A stretch of DNA of 64,000 nt from an uncultured Saprospiraceae bacterium (lineage in GTDB: Bacteria; Bacteroidota; Bacteroidia; Chitinophagales; Saprospiraceae), in the NCBI GenBank assembly GCA_937944245.1, contig CALDYY010000009.1:1-64000 (forward strand), written 5' to 3'. Positions 9,045-17,440 of this stretch are shown in pieces. Position 1 is the stretch's first letter; every line of letters begins with the position of its first letter. The notes below the pieces were generated by a model. It did not search any database, was not told the DNA's origin, and saw only the letters and a list, made by a program, of their open reading frames with translations. The translations under genes were made by a program, and so were the position numbers.

Positions 9045-9204
9045 TTAGAGCTTATTTAATTTTTTAAATATTGAAAACCAATATTTTATGAATCTGATTT
9101 CAATAAGGCTTAGTCACTTAGCCCGCTAAATTCCCTCGCCTTCCCATTGTCAGAAACACAAACTATTGATTTTCAACTAAAGAAAATTTTTAAACAAACT
9201 CTTA
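9045..9204. repeat. MITE-like element, copy 1 (154 bp plus TTA flanks)
   Basis: This segment is repeated, ungapped and at roughly 90 percent identity by eye, at 12757-12916 in the same orientation. The ends are inverted repeats: GAGCTTATTTAA at the left and the complement of GAGTTTGTTTAA at the right. The body 9048-9201 is flanked by TTA on both sides (9045-9047, 9202-9204), a plausible 3-bp target duplication. An internal TATTGAAA / TTTCAATA pair can form a hairpin. No open frame inside encodes a transposase. GAGC-TTGTTTAAA ends resemble those of IS5-superfamily elements (recalled, not searched). Confidence 0.75.
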
Positions 9205-9277
9205 CAAGTTCAAAACAAAACAAATTCCACACAATTTTTCTAAATTTATGCCGTGAATATAAAAACAATAATCTAAG

Positions 9278-10177
9278 ATGATGCGTCGTATTGCTTTATG
9301 CCTATTTGTGATGATTTACACGTTGGGGGTACTTGCTCAACAGGTAGTTTCTAATATCTACTTATTTGACATTCAAAAGAAAAATGAACGGGAGTTTCAG
9401 TTTAGCAATCCTGTTTATGTAACTAATTTTAATTCAAAAGGATACAACAATCAACCTACTTTTATCAGTAATGGCGAGCTATTTTTTACTGCTCAGTATC
9501 CAGGAGAAAAGCAGACAGATATTTATTTACTCGACATTTATCGAAAAACTAAAGCGAAAGTAACCGAAACGATAGAATCGGAATATTCTCCTTCTGTTAC
9601 GCCTGATAGATTCAGCTTTGCAGCCGTTCGTGTAGAAATGGATGGGGCACAACGACTTTGGCAGTTTCCAGTGGATAGATTATCTAATGGAAAACCAGTG
9701 TTTAAATATGTTAATAATGTAGGCTATTTTCAATGGATCAATAGCCAAAAAGTAGCACTATTTTTAACAGGAGATGAACCTAAACTAGCAATTGCCGATG
9801 TGAGGACAGATGAGGTAAAAGAATTGACTAGGAATATTGGGCGTTGCCTTAAAATTGTTCCTCGCACAGGCAATCTCGCATTTGTACATAAAGTTACGCC
9901 GCGTACTTGGTACATTAAGTCTATGAATATTTATGACCCAAATTATAAATCGGATATCGTAACTACTACGTTGCCAGGAAGTGAAGATTTTGTAGTGTTG
10001 GATGATGGTACTTACTTAATGGGGTCTGGGAGTAAGTTGTTCAAATATCATCCTGTACACGATAATGAAAAGGGTTGGAGAGAACTGGTTGATTTTAGGT
10101 ACTACGGTATCAGAAATATAACTAGACTAGCTTTGAGCCAAGATGGGAAATTGGCGTTAGTGAACGAGGAAAAATAA
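9278..10177 (+). CDS. Exported TolB-like beta-propeller protein
   Basis: A 299-residue exported protein. The N-terminus (MMRRIALCLFVMIYTLGVLAQ) is a signal peptide with probable cleavage after LAQ. The mature part has repeating propeller blades of the PD40/TolB type: NSKGYNNQPTFISNGELFFT, ESEYSPSVTPDRFSFA, and a last blade at LALSQDGKLALVNE. Such propellers act as periplasmic or surface scaffolds or as accessory domains of hydrolases, and there are no catalytic residues to identify. It is the first of three exported-protein genes between the two copies of the 154-bp repeat. The second start codon (9281) is an equal choice. Confidence 0.7.
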   Translation: MMRRIALCLFVMIYTLGVLAQQVVSNIYLFDIQKKNEREFQFSNPVYVTNFNSKGYNNQPTFISNGELFFTAQYPGEKQTDIYLLDIYRKTKAKVTETIESEYSPSVTPDRFSFAAVRVEMDGAQRLWQFPVDRLSNGKPVFKYVNNVGYFQWINSQKVALFLTGDEPKLAIADVRTDEVKELTRNIGRCLKIVPRTGNLAFVHKVTPRTWYIKSMNIYDPNYKSDIVTTTLPGSEDFVVLDDGTYLMGSGSKLFKYHPVHDNEKGWRELVDFRYYGIRNITRLALSQDGKLALVNEEK

Positions 10178-10206
10178 TAGTGCGCCATAGTTTGGCTATT
10201 TTTTTG
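10176..10206 (+). terminator. Terminator after the propeller gene
   Basis: AATAG..GCCA pairs with TGGCTATT with a small bulge, followed directly by a run of T. It starts at the propeller gene's stop codon, so the propeller gene and the downstream protease gene are probably separate transcripts. Confidence 0.55.
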
Positions 10207-10253
10207 ACAAGCGCAATGAGTAATTTTCATTGCATCAAAACGCTTACTATCTC

Positions 10254-11843
10254 ATGACAAAAACAATATTACTTGGCTTTATTCTACTTAATTTTTGGAG
10301 CATACAGGCTCAGAAAAGTATTATTATTCAACTTAAATCAGAGGTTCTACCCAAGCAATTTTTAATAAATAATGACTTAAATTTAACCTTCAATCGAACA
10401 CTATTTCAAAGCCTAAATATTCATCTTTTTGATTTATCTCTCACAAAATCAAGCAACGATAATTTGTTACAACAAGTGCTTAGGCATTCGTTAGTTAAAA
10501 ACGCAATGTGGGATGAAGCGGTAGAAACAAGAAATAACCCTAATGACCCTAGATACACTGAACAATTTGCCCTTGAACGCATACAAGCACCTCGCGTTTG
10601 GGACATTAGCACAGGCGGAAGAACAGCTAACGGCGACGAAATTGTAGTAGCAATTGTGGACACAGACTTTTCTGTTGACCATGAAGATTTAAAAGATAAT
10701 ATCTGGATGAATCCCAATGAAATTCCCAACAATGGTATTGACGATGATGGAAACGGGTACATAGATGACATTTCGGGATGGAATTTCGGAAATGGTTCTA
10801 ACCAATTTCGACAATCGCCCGTACATGGTGTCCCTGTAAGTGGTATTATTGGCGCTGTCGGAGATAATAAGATTGGTGTTACAGGTGTTAACTGGAAAGT
10901 GAAGATGCTTTGCGCACAGTACGCTAGCTCTCAGGCGCAAATTATTGAAGGGTATAATTACATTGCTGAGTTTCGACGAAAATATAATTGCTCAAAAGGT
11001 AATGACGGAGCGTTTATCGTAGCTGTCAATTCCTCGTTTGGGTTGACTCAAGTTCAGGTTTGCGAAGCAAACAATATGTGGAATTTGATTCAAGAAGAAT
11101 TGGGGCAACTGGGAATACTTTCCATAAATGCAGCTAAAAATAGTCCCATTAACTCTGATGAGGTAGGCGATATTCCGTCAAGTTGTCCAAGCGATTTTAT
11201 TATTTCTGTCTTAAGCACTGATATTAACGATAATCGAACCTCCAATAGTGCTTTTGGCAAAAAGACGATTGACTTAGGTGCACCTACAGAGGTGCTAACT
11301 ACTTTTCCCAACAATCGCTACAATTCTTTCAGCGGTACATCGGCTGCTACACCTCACGTCGCAGGAGCAGTAGCCCTATTGTATAGTTTGCCTTCTCAAG
11401 AATTAGCTGATTTGAGTTGTAGTAATCCAGCAGCTGCAGCACTTCTTGTGAAAGATGCCATCCTAAAAGGAGTAGATAAAAATGAGAACTTAGAAGAAGC
11501 GACCTTTTCTGGAGGTAGGCTTAATGTTCACAACAGTGCGCGCTATTTGAATGAAGTTTTGAACTCTAATGCCAGTATTGGAACATCCTTTAAGATAATC
11601 ATACTTGCGCCTAACCCTGTTTTGGAAGAATTAATTATTGAGTATGAAACGCCTGATTTTGACGATTTCCAAGTTCAAGTAATTAATTCATTGGGGCAAT
11701 TAGTACACAAAAGAACTGTAACGCCTTGTTGTTTTGGTGAAACCAAATTTACGATTAATGTAAATAACTGGGCGAAAGGACTTTACTTTGTGGTGATGAA
11801 AAAAAATGGAGAGCGACAAACGGCAAGTTTTATTGTGCTTTAG
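10254..11843 (+). CDS. Secreted subtilisin-like (S8) peptidase with T9SS type A sorting domain
   Basis: From the ATG at 10254 the protein has 529 residues: a signal peptide (MTKTILLGFILLNFWSIQAQ), a propeptide-like region, the S8 catalytic domain (about 90-430) and a C-terminal sorting domain of about 80 residues. The triad is visible as Asp in VAIVDTDFSVDH, His in SPVHGVPVSG and Ser in FSGTSAATPHVAG. The usual HGT around His is HGV here. An Asp-rich NGIDDDGNGYIDD loop is probably a calcium site. The tail begins APNPVLEE and ends in ASFIVL, typical of T9SS cargo, so the protein should cross the outer membrane and be anchored or released. An upstream in-frame TTG at 10230 would spoil the signal peptide. 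The esterase gene follows after 10 bp. Confidence 0.88.
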   Translation: MTKTILLGFILLNFWSIQAQKSIIIQLKSEVLPKQFLINNDLNLTFNRTLFQSLNIHLFDLSLTKSSNDNLLQQVLRHSLVKNAMWDEAVETRNNPNDPRYTEQFALERIQAPRVWDISTGGRTANGDEIVVAIVDTDFSVDHEDLKDNIWMNPNEIPNNGIDDDGNGYIDDISGWNFGNGSNQFRQSPVHGVPVSGIIGAVGDNKIGVTGVNWKVKMLCAQYASSQAQIIEGYNYIAEFRRKYNCSKGNDGAFIVAVNSSFGLTQVQVCEANNMWNLIQEELGQLGILSINAAKNSPINSDEVGDIPSSCPSDFIISVLSTDINDNRTSNSAFGKKTIDLGAPTEVLTTFPNNRYNSFSGTSAATPHVAGAVALLYSLPSQELADLSCSNPAAAALLVKDAILKGVDKNENLEEATFSGGRLNVHNSARYLNEVLNSNASIGTSFKIIILAPNPVLEELIIEYETPDFDDFQVQVINSLGQLVHKRTVTPCCFGETKFTINVNNWAKGLYFVVMKKNGERQTASFIVL

Positions 11844-11853
11844 ATAAAACAAG

Positions 11854-12756
11854 ATGAAAAAGAAAACAATTAATGGTCTGTTTACGCTGATTTGCTTTTT
11901 GGGATTAACATTCCCCTCGAAAGCACAATCCATTCAGAAGCAAACCTATGAATATGCCGTAAAAGACGGTGAAAGTTTACAGATAGATGTTTACCAAAAA
12001 GCTAATTCTAATGGTGCTTTACGTCCTACTTTACTATGGGCACATGGAGGCGGATTTAGCGGTGGCAGCAAAGATGGTGCGCAGGAAGTAAAATTGATGA
12101 ACACTTTTGCAGAAGCAGGTTATATAGCTATTTCTATGAGTTATCGCCTGTTGCGAAAAAATCAAGCGACTGGTTTTGGTTGTGACTGTCCTAGAAGTCA
12201 TAAGATGACCGTGTTTCGAGAAAGTGCTTACGATATGTGGGATGCTTTGTTGTTTATTCAGCAAAATGCAGCCATGCTTGGCATTCGTAAGGATCAGATT
12301 ATTGTAGGTGGAAGTAGTGCAGGTGCTGAAATTGCACTAAACGCTGTTTATATGAAAGACTGGCTTTTTGAGGGTACAAAAACTTATGATACTATCCAAC
12401 CAGCAATAGTGTGGTCGCAAGCAGGAGCGGTATTGGATAGCCGATACATTCATAAGAAAAATGCTATTCCAGCGGTTTTTTTTCACGGTACAGCAGACAA
12501 CTTGGTACCTTATGCCACTGCTGCACACCATTATTGCGAACCAATACGAGTAGGTTATATTGTGCTTGATGGTACCGCAACTATTGCTCAAAAGTTAAAG
12601 TCCCTTGACGTTGCTTACTTATGCTACACTTACAAAGATGCTAAGCATGAAATTGCAGGCATTCAATTTGAAGAAATATCGGCAATACTGGTTTTTTTTA
12701 ACCATGTTTTTGAGGGCAAAAAATCCATACAAGAAGAAGTGATAATAGCTAAGTAG
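11854..12756 (+). CDS. Exported alpha/beta-hydrolase esterase
   Basis: A 300-residue exported carboxylesterase-like protein. A signal peptide covers about 1-25 (ending SKAQ). The oxyanion HGGG lies at 64-67, nucleophile Ser155 in GGSSAGAE, acid Asp215 in HGTADNLVP and His265 in DAKHEIAG. This set matches the esterase/lipase family with HGGG (BD-FAE-like). Substrates of such exported enzymes are often acetylated polysaccharides or lipids; nothing in the sequence decides. It starts 10 bp after the S8 protease stop, so the two form an operon. There is no T9SS tail, so it probably stays in the periplasm. Its stop codon is directly followed by the second copy of the 154-bp repeat. Confidence 0.8.
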   Translation: MKKKTINGLFTLICFLGLTFPSKAQSIQKQTYEYAVKDGESLQIDVYQKANSNGALRPTLLWAHGGGFSGGSKDGAQEVKLMNTFAEAGYIAISMSYRLLRKNQATGFGCDCPRSHKMTVFRESAYDMWDALLFIQQNAAMLGIRKDQIIVGGSSAGAEIALNAVYMKDWLFEGTKTYDTIQPAIVWSQAGAVLDSRYIHKKNAIPAVFFHGTADNLVPYATAAHHYCEPIRVGYIVLDGTATIAQKLKSLDVAYLCYTYKDAKHEIAGIQFEEISAILVFFNHVFEGKKSIQEEVIIAK

Positions 12757-12916
12757 TTAGAGCATATTTAAATTTTTAATTACTGAAAACCAATATTTTA
12801 TGAACCTGATTTCAATAAGGCTTAGTCATTTAGACCGCTAAATTCCCTCGCCTTCCTATTGTCAGAACCACAAACTATTGATTTTTACCTAAAGAAAATT
12901 TTTAAACAAGCTCTAA
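12757..12916. repeat. MITE-like element, copy 2
   Basis: This is the direct-orientation partner of 9045-9204, of the same length and with no gaps. The body 12760-12913 has ends GAGCATATTTAAA and the complement of GAGCTTGTTTAAA. It is flanked by TTA on the left and TAA on the right, so a target duplication is less clear than for copy 1. The left flank abuts the esterase stop codon with no spacer. No coding potential is seen. Confidence 0.75.
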
Positions 12917-12988
12917 TTTACATTTTAAGAAAAAAAATGCCAATTAGATATTACTCCAATTGGCATCTCATCATCTAAGGATTTTTAT

Positions 12989-13417
12989 CTATTCCCAACG
13001 ATCGTTGTCGCGACTGCGATCACGGTATCCGCCACCGCCACGATTGCTACCGCCGCCACGGTTTCCACCACCGCCGTAGCCACCGCCGCCGCCACGGTTT
13101 CCACCACCGCCGTAGCCACCACCGCCGCCACGGTTTCCACCGCCGCCGTAGCCACCACCACCACTGCCACGGTCTTCTTTAGGTGTAGCTTTCTTCACCA
13201 CGATTGTTCTTCCGTCCAATTCAGATTCATTCAATCCATCAATTGCGTTTTGGCCTTCGTCGTCATTTGGCATTTCGACAAACCCGAAACCTTTAGATCG
13301 TCCAGTTTCACGATCCATTACAACTTTAGCAGAATCTACGTCTCCGTATGCCTCAAATGCATCTCGAAGATCATCGCTAGATGTATTGTAGTCTAGCTTA
13401 GCAACAAAAATGTTCAT
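12989..13417 (-). CDS. Glycine-rich RNA-binding protein (RRM)
   Basis: A 142-residue protein with a single RNA recognition motif (1-78): RNP2 IFVAKL at 3-8 and RNP1 KGFGFVEM at 42-49, whose aromatic residues stack on RNA bases. Residues 83-132 are a Gly/Asn/Arg/Tyr tail made of a 12-residue unit (GGYGGGGNRGGG) repeated three times, ending in an Arg/Asp-rich tip. Bacterial proteins of this kind resemble plant glycine-rich RNPs and are linked to cold or stress RNA binding. It is a single gene with a 315-bp upstream region. The tail is low-complexity and probably disordered. Confidence 0.92.
   Translation of the reverse strand: MNIFVAKLDYNTSSDDLRDAFEAYGDVDSAKVVMDRETGRSKGFGFVEMPNDDEGQNAIDGLNESELDGRTIVVKKATPKEDRGSGGGGYGGGGNRGGGGGYGGGGNRGGGGGYGGGGNRGGGSNRGGGGYRDRSRDNDRWE
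13049..13162 (-). repeat. 36-bp coding tandem repeat in the RRM protein tail
   Basis: Three copies of a 36-bp unit encode the Gly-rich 12-residue repeat (Tyr at residues 90, 102 and 114). The copies are near identical in DNA as well as protein, so the tract is likely to change in copy number by slippage. Confidence 0.8.
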
Positions 13418-13732
13418 AATAAAAAAGAAATAAATACATTAAAAATAAAAATACAAAATTCAAATTACTGTGTAGGGAAAGATTCTAGTGAAAATCAACG
13501 AATGGAAGAATACTCATCTAAAAACTTGCCACCGACAAGTTGTTTCTTAAAACATAAGTAAATGTACAGTATTTTTTGATGCAGCGCAATAGGTAGCTAA
13601 AAAATAAATGGTTTTTTGACAACTATTTGGTAAAAAAATATTATAATTGTTAGATAAGAAGTAAATTTACAGTGTAAAATGCTTTATTTCATACCACTTG
13701 ACTTTTGACATCCTGTATAATTTCTTTGAAGT
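13418..13732. other. Intergenic region, divergent promoters
   Basis: About 315 AT-rich bases lie between the divergent RRM and kynureninase genes. I see no gene and no strong hairpin. The promoters of both genes must lie here. A TTGACA-like stretch followed by TATAATTTCTTTG occurs at 13700-13727 before kynU but does not match the TAnnTTTG consensus exactly. Confidence 0.5.
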
Positions 13733-15019
13733 ATGCTGTTTCAAAATGACGTTACTACTTACGAAAATAGTTTAGAATATGCTAAACTGCAAGATGCAAA
13801 AGACCTATTGCGTCCGTTGAGAAGTGCATTCACCATTCCACAACATGAAGATAGGGACGCTATTTATTTTTGTGGCAATTCACTAGGGTTACCTTCCCAA
13901 AATGTAGAAAAAGCGGTTGAACAAGTAATGGCGCAATGGAAAGCATTAGGTGTAGAAGGGCATTTTGAGGGGGAGCGTCCTTGGACGACGTATCATAGGC
14001 TATTAAATACGCATTTAACAAAAATTGTTGGTGCAAAAGAAACAGAGTTAGTGGTGATGAACACGCTTACTGTCAATTTGCACCTATTAATGGTGTCTTT
14101 TTATCAACCTACTCAGAAGCGATATAAAATCCTAATGGAAGGAGGCGCTTTCCCTTCCGACCAATATGCCATTCAGAGTCAAGTTAAATTCCATGGGTTT
14201 CATCCCGATGATGCGATTATTGAAATAATGCCTAGAGCAGGCGAGGAACTGCTTAGAAATGAGGATATTATCAACACTATTGCTCAATATGGTGAGCAAA
14301 TAGCCTTAGTTTTGTTTGGTGGCGTAAATTATTACACAGGACAGTTTTTTGATTTAGCGGCTATAACTAAGGCTGGGCATCAAGTTGGTGCAATTGTCGG
14401 GTTTGATTTGGCTCATGCCGCAGGTAACGTCCCAATACATTTGCATGATTGGGGAGTTGATTTCGCCTCTTGGTGCAGTTATAAATACATGAATAGTGGT
14501 CCTGGAGGATTGAGTGGTGTTTTTATACATGAGCGTTATGCGGAACGTCCAGACTTACCTCGCTTTGCGGGATGGTGGGGGCACGATGAAGAGCGACGTT
14601 TTCTAATGGAAAAAGAGTTTGTTCCAATGTATGGCGCAGAGGGATGGCAGTTGAGTAATGCGCCTATTTTGGCACTTGCTCCTTACAAAGCTAGTCTGGA
14701 GTTGTTTGAGCAAGCTGGTTTTGAACAACTGCGCAATAAAAGCATCAAGTTGACAGGTTATCTGGAATTTTTGTTAAATAAACTCAACAAGGAGAACTAT
14801 AACTACGATATACTTACGCCAAAACATCCAGCAGAAAGAGGATGCCAATTATCAATTTCTGCTAGGAATAGCGGAAAAGAGTTATTCAATTACTTGATAG
14901 CCAACGGTGTTATATTAGATTGGCGCGAGCCAAATGTCATTCGGGTTGCACCAACGCCAATGTATAACACCTTTGAGGAAGTATGGCGTTTTGTAGAGTT
15001 ACTCCGATTGTATCGTTAA
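13733..15019 (+). CDS. kynU: Kynureninase
   Basis: A 428-residue PLP enzyme that cleaves kynurenine or 3-hydroxykynurenine to (hydroxy)anthranilate and alanine in tryptophan breakdown. Family marks include FCGNSLGLPS near 46-55, the HFEGERPWTTYH segment near 77-88, FDLAHAAGN near 224-232, and the PLP lysine at about residue 251 in WCSYKYMNSGPGG. GWWGHDEERRF and a C-terminal NVIRVAPTPMYNT complete the pattern. The length is normal. No other kynurenine-pathway gene adjoins it. It is a single gene convergent with gamma-glutamyltransferase. Confidence 0.95.
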   Translation: MLFQNDVTTYENSLEYAKLQDAKDLLRPLRSAFTIPQHEDRDAIYFCGNSLGLPSQNVEKAVEQVMAQWKALGVEGHFEGERPWTTYHRLLNTHLTKIVGAKETELVVMNTLTVNLHLLMVSFYQPTQKRYKILMEGGAFPSDQYAIQSQVKFHGFHPDDAIIEIMPRAGEELLRNEDIINTIAQYGEQIALVLFGGVNYYTGQFFDLAAITKAGHQVGAIVGFDLAHAAGNVPIHLHDWGVDFASWCSYKYMNSGPGGLSGVFIHERYAERPDLPRFAGWWGHDEERRFLMEKEFVPMYGAEGWQLSNAPILALAPYKASLELFEQAGFEQLRNKSIKLTGYLEFLLNKLNKENYNYDILTPKHPAERGCQLSISARNSGKELFNYLIANGVILDWREPNVIRVAPTPMYNTFEEVWRFVELLRLYR

Positions 15020-15054
15020 GCAAAATTGTGTCTAAAAAGTTTTCTCTAAATTTA

Positions 15055-16803
15055 TCAATAACCCATAGCAGTATCATCAGGGTTTCGTGTATCTCCAACA
15101 CCTACTAATTTTCCGTCTGGCAACTGTTGTATTGCTTTTATGACTGCCATGCGTTTAAGGTCTCTAAAAATATAGCCACGCTGTTCCAATGTTTCGCGTA
15201 CTGCTACTGGGAATTGGTCTCCTTCTATCCAGATTTCATCAGGCTTCCATTGATGATGAAAACGACCTGCTTGTACTGCTTGGTACAAAGGCATATCAAA
15301 CTCAATAACATTGACAATCGTTTGAAAAACAGCCGTAATGATAGTAGAACCACCTGGTGCACCGAGTACCATGAACCATTTACCGTCTTTTTCCAGAATA
15401 GTAGGGGTCATGGAACTTAACATCCGCTTTTGAGGCTGAATGGCATTAGCTTCTGCTCCAACAAGTCCAAACTGATTGGGAACACCTGGTTTTACACTGA
15501 AATCATCCATTTCATTGTTTAAGAAAAAACCTGCTCCACCCACCACGACTTTGTTGCCAAAGTTGGAGTTGAGCGTTGTCGTTACAGCCACTGCATTGCC
15601 CATAGCATCTACAACAGAAGTATGCGTAGTTTCAAAACTTTCTGTTTGTAGCTCGAAGGCATTCACAATGGAATCGCTTGGTGTAGGTAGCGTTTCGTGA
15701 TAATTGGACATTCGTTGTTTTAAGTAATTTTTGTCAAGTAGCTTTTCCACAGGAACATTATAAAAATCTGGGTCGCCAAGGTATTCAGCGCGGTCAGCGA
15801 AAGCGCGTCTTTCTACTTCTGCCATAAGATGCACTGATTCAGCAGTGTGAAAACCGTAGTCTTTCAAAGGATAGTCTTCTATCATTTTCAGCATTTGAAT
15901 AATAGCTATGCCGCCACTGGAGGGCGGTGGCATGGAGATAACTTTATACTGCTTATAAGTAGCTTCAACGGGTTTTCGCCAAGCAACTTCATAGCTTTCT
16001 AGGTCGTTCAAAGAAATAATGCCATTACCCCTTTTCATTTCAGCGACAATTAAATCAGCCGTTTCGCCTTTGTAAAAACCGTCTTTACCATTTTGAGCAA
16101 TGCGTTCTAAAGTAAATGCCAACTCCGTTTGAATAAACTTATCGTCCAATAAAAAAGTATCTCTATTGGTGAAAGCATTAGTTTGTGTACTGTATTTTTC
16201 AAAGGTGCTTTTACCACTATTCAAACGACTAACTTCGCTTTCTGTCAATAAAAAACCATTTCGAGCTAGTTGGATAGCTGGTTCTATTAAATCCTTCCAC
16301 TTTAGTGTGCCATATTTTTGATGCGCAGCCCACATACCTGCCACAGTACCCGGCACACCAGAAGCCAAATGCCCTGCTACGCTCAATCCTTCTCGCACAT
16401 TACCTAAACTGTCCAAATACATATCTCTTGATGCGGCACTGGGTGCCTTTTCTCGGTAATCTAAAGCATCGGTGCTACCATCGGCATTCCTAATGACCAT
16501 TAAGCCACCACCACCGATATTACCTGCTCTTGGATAAACTACTGCTAAGGCAAATTGTATGGCAATCGTGGCATCAATAGCGTTGCCGCCTTGTCGTAAA
16601 ATAGCTACGCCCACTTCGGAAGCCAATGGATGAGCAGAAACCACCATTGCTTTTTCTGCAATCACTTCTTTTTCAATGGGATAATCCAATGCAGTAGTGT
16701 ATTGCTTAATTTGTGGCGTAACGTTGCGGCAAGCATTTGCTAATAATAAATTGATGATCAATATGGAAAGCCATAAAAAGCGAGAGGATATATTTTTCTT
16801 CAT
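15055..16803 (-). CDS. ggt: Gamma-glutamyltransferase (exported, probable lipoprotein)
   Basis: A 582-residue N-terminal nucleophile hydrolase that removes or transfers the gamma-glutamyl group of glutathione in the periplasm. The proenzyme should self-cleave before Thr392 (TTHTSVVDAMGNAVAVT), giving large and small subunits. Also visible are the large-subunit substrate region DYREKAPSAA and the small-subunit GGSTIITAV near the end. I chose the ATG at 16803 (MKKNISSRFLW), which gives a lipoprotein-type signal with LLLANAC as lipobox. The upstream ATG at 16839 adds 12 charged residues before the signal. The gene is followed by convergent kynU. Confidence 0.93.
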   Translation of the reverse strand: MKKNISSRFLWLSILIINLLLANACRNVTPQIKQYTTALDYPIEKEVIAEKAMVVSAHPLASEVGVAILRQGGNAIDATIAIQFALAVVYPRAGNIGGGGLMVIRNADGSTDALDYREKAPSAASRDMYLDSLGNVREGLSVAGHLASGVPGTVAGMWAAHQKYGTLKWKDLIEPAIQLARNGFLLTESEVSRLNSGKSTFEKYSTQTNAFTNRDTFLLDDKFIQTELAFTLERIAQNGKDGFYKGETADLIVAEMKRGNGIISLNDLESYEVAWRKPVEATYKQYKVISMPPPSSGGIAIIQMLKMIEDYPLKDYGFHTAESVHLMAEVERRAFADRAEYLGDPDFYNVPVEKLLDKNYLKQRMSNYHETLPTPSDSIVNAFELQTESFETTHTSVVDAMGNAVAVTTTLNSNFGNKVVVGGAGFFLNNEMDDFSVKPGVPNQFGLVGAEANAIQPQKRMLSSMTPTILEKDGKWFMVLGAPGGSTIITAVFQTIVNVIEFDMPLYQAVQAGRFHHQWKPDEIWIEGDQFPVAVRETLEQRGYIFRDLKRMAVIKAIQQLPDGKLVGVGDTRNPDDTAMGY

Positions 16804-16894
16804 ACGAATTGCTTTATTTTTAGTGGTGAATTTAATCAAACAAATGAATTTTTATTTCAAAAAATCTAGTTTGGTCAAATAAAATCCAAGTGTG

Positions 16895-17338
16895 CTACAA
16901 TCGCACCATCGGCACATGAGGAATATCATCTTCCAAGTACATTTCACCTACGACTTCAAAGCCAAATTTCTGATAAAAAGCAGTCAAGTATTGCTGCGCA
17001 CCAATTTTGATTGCTCCTTTTCCGAAAAGTTGTTCTACTTGCTCAATGGATTTTTCTAATAGCGCAATGCCTACTCCTTTTTTTCTCACTGAAGGATGAG
17101 TGAGCACTCTTCCTATGGAGGTGTAATCCTCGTAGGAAACACCCTTAGGTAGTAAACGAGTGTAAGCGACTAATTCATTTTTGTCATAACCCATTAAATG
17201 CCAAGCTAATTTGTCTTTGCCATCCAAATCAAGATAGCAGCAGTTTTGCTCTACAATGAATACTAACTGGCGAAGTGCTACAATGTCATGCCATTCATAA
17301 ATGTTTAATTCGGCAAAAGACTTATGGATGAAATTCAT
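16895..17338 (-). CDS. elaA: ElaA-type GNAT acetyltransferase
   Basis: A 147-residue GNAT N-acetyltransferase of the ElaA family. Marks shared with ElaA are LRQLVFIVEQNCCYLDLDGKD, then ELVAYTRLLP, the acetyl-CoA loop GRVLTHPSVRKKGVG, GAQQYLTAFYQKFGF and the ending EDDIPHVPM. The acetylated substrate in vivo is not established. I start it at the ATG at 17338; a further in-frame ATG at 17365 adds nine residues not found in ElaA. It is a single gene on the minus strand, divergent from the metalloprotease gene (about 100 bp between starts). Confidence 0.87.
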   Translation of the reverse strand: MNFIHKSFAELNIYEWHDIVALRQLVFIVEQNCCYLDLDGKDKLAWHLMGYDKNELVAYTRLLPKGVSYEDYTSIGRVLTHPSVRKKGVGIALLEKSIEQVEQLFGKGAIKIGAQQYLTAFYQKFGFEVVGEMYLEDDIPHVPMVRL

Positions 17339-17440
17339 TTTTTTACGATGTGATGTTGAAATCAAAAGTATAAAAATTGCGATATTATCTCAAAAAAAAC
17401 AATTTTTGTTAGGTGTTAATTTACGATGTAAAAACTTTAT

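Noticed and set aside
11854..12756. Esterase as kynurenine formamidase, given kynureninase nearby
   Set aside because: It has a signal peptide and sits in the exported-protein module, on the far side of the MITE and the RRM gene, so a cytoplasmic tryptophan-catabolic role is unlikely.
13049..13162. Regular 36-bp periodicity that could look like a CRISPR array
   Set aside because: There are no unique spacers; the repeats are in frame and encode a glycine-rich tail.
12985..13170. Alternate-frame open reading frame rich in Ala/Val over the Gly-rich tail of the RRM gene
   Set aside because: It is the shifted reading of the GGN-rich repeat; the RRM frame has clear RNP motifs.
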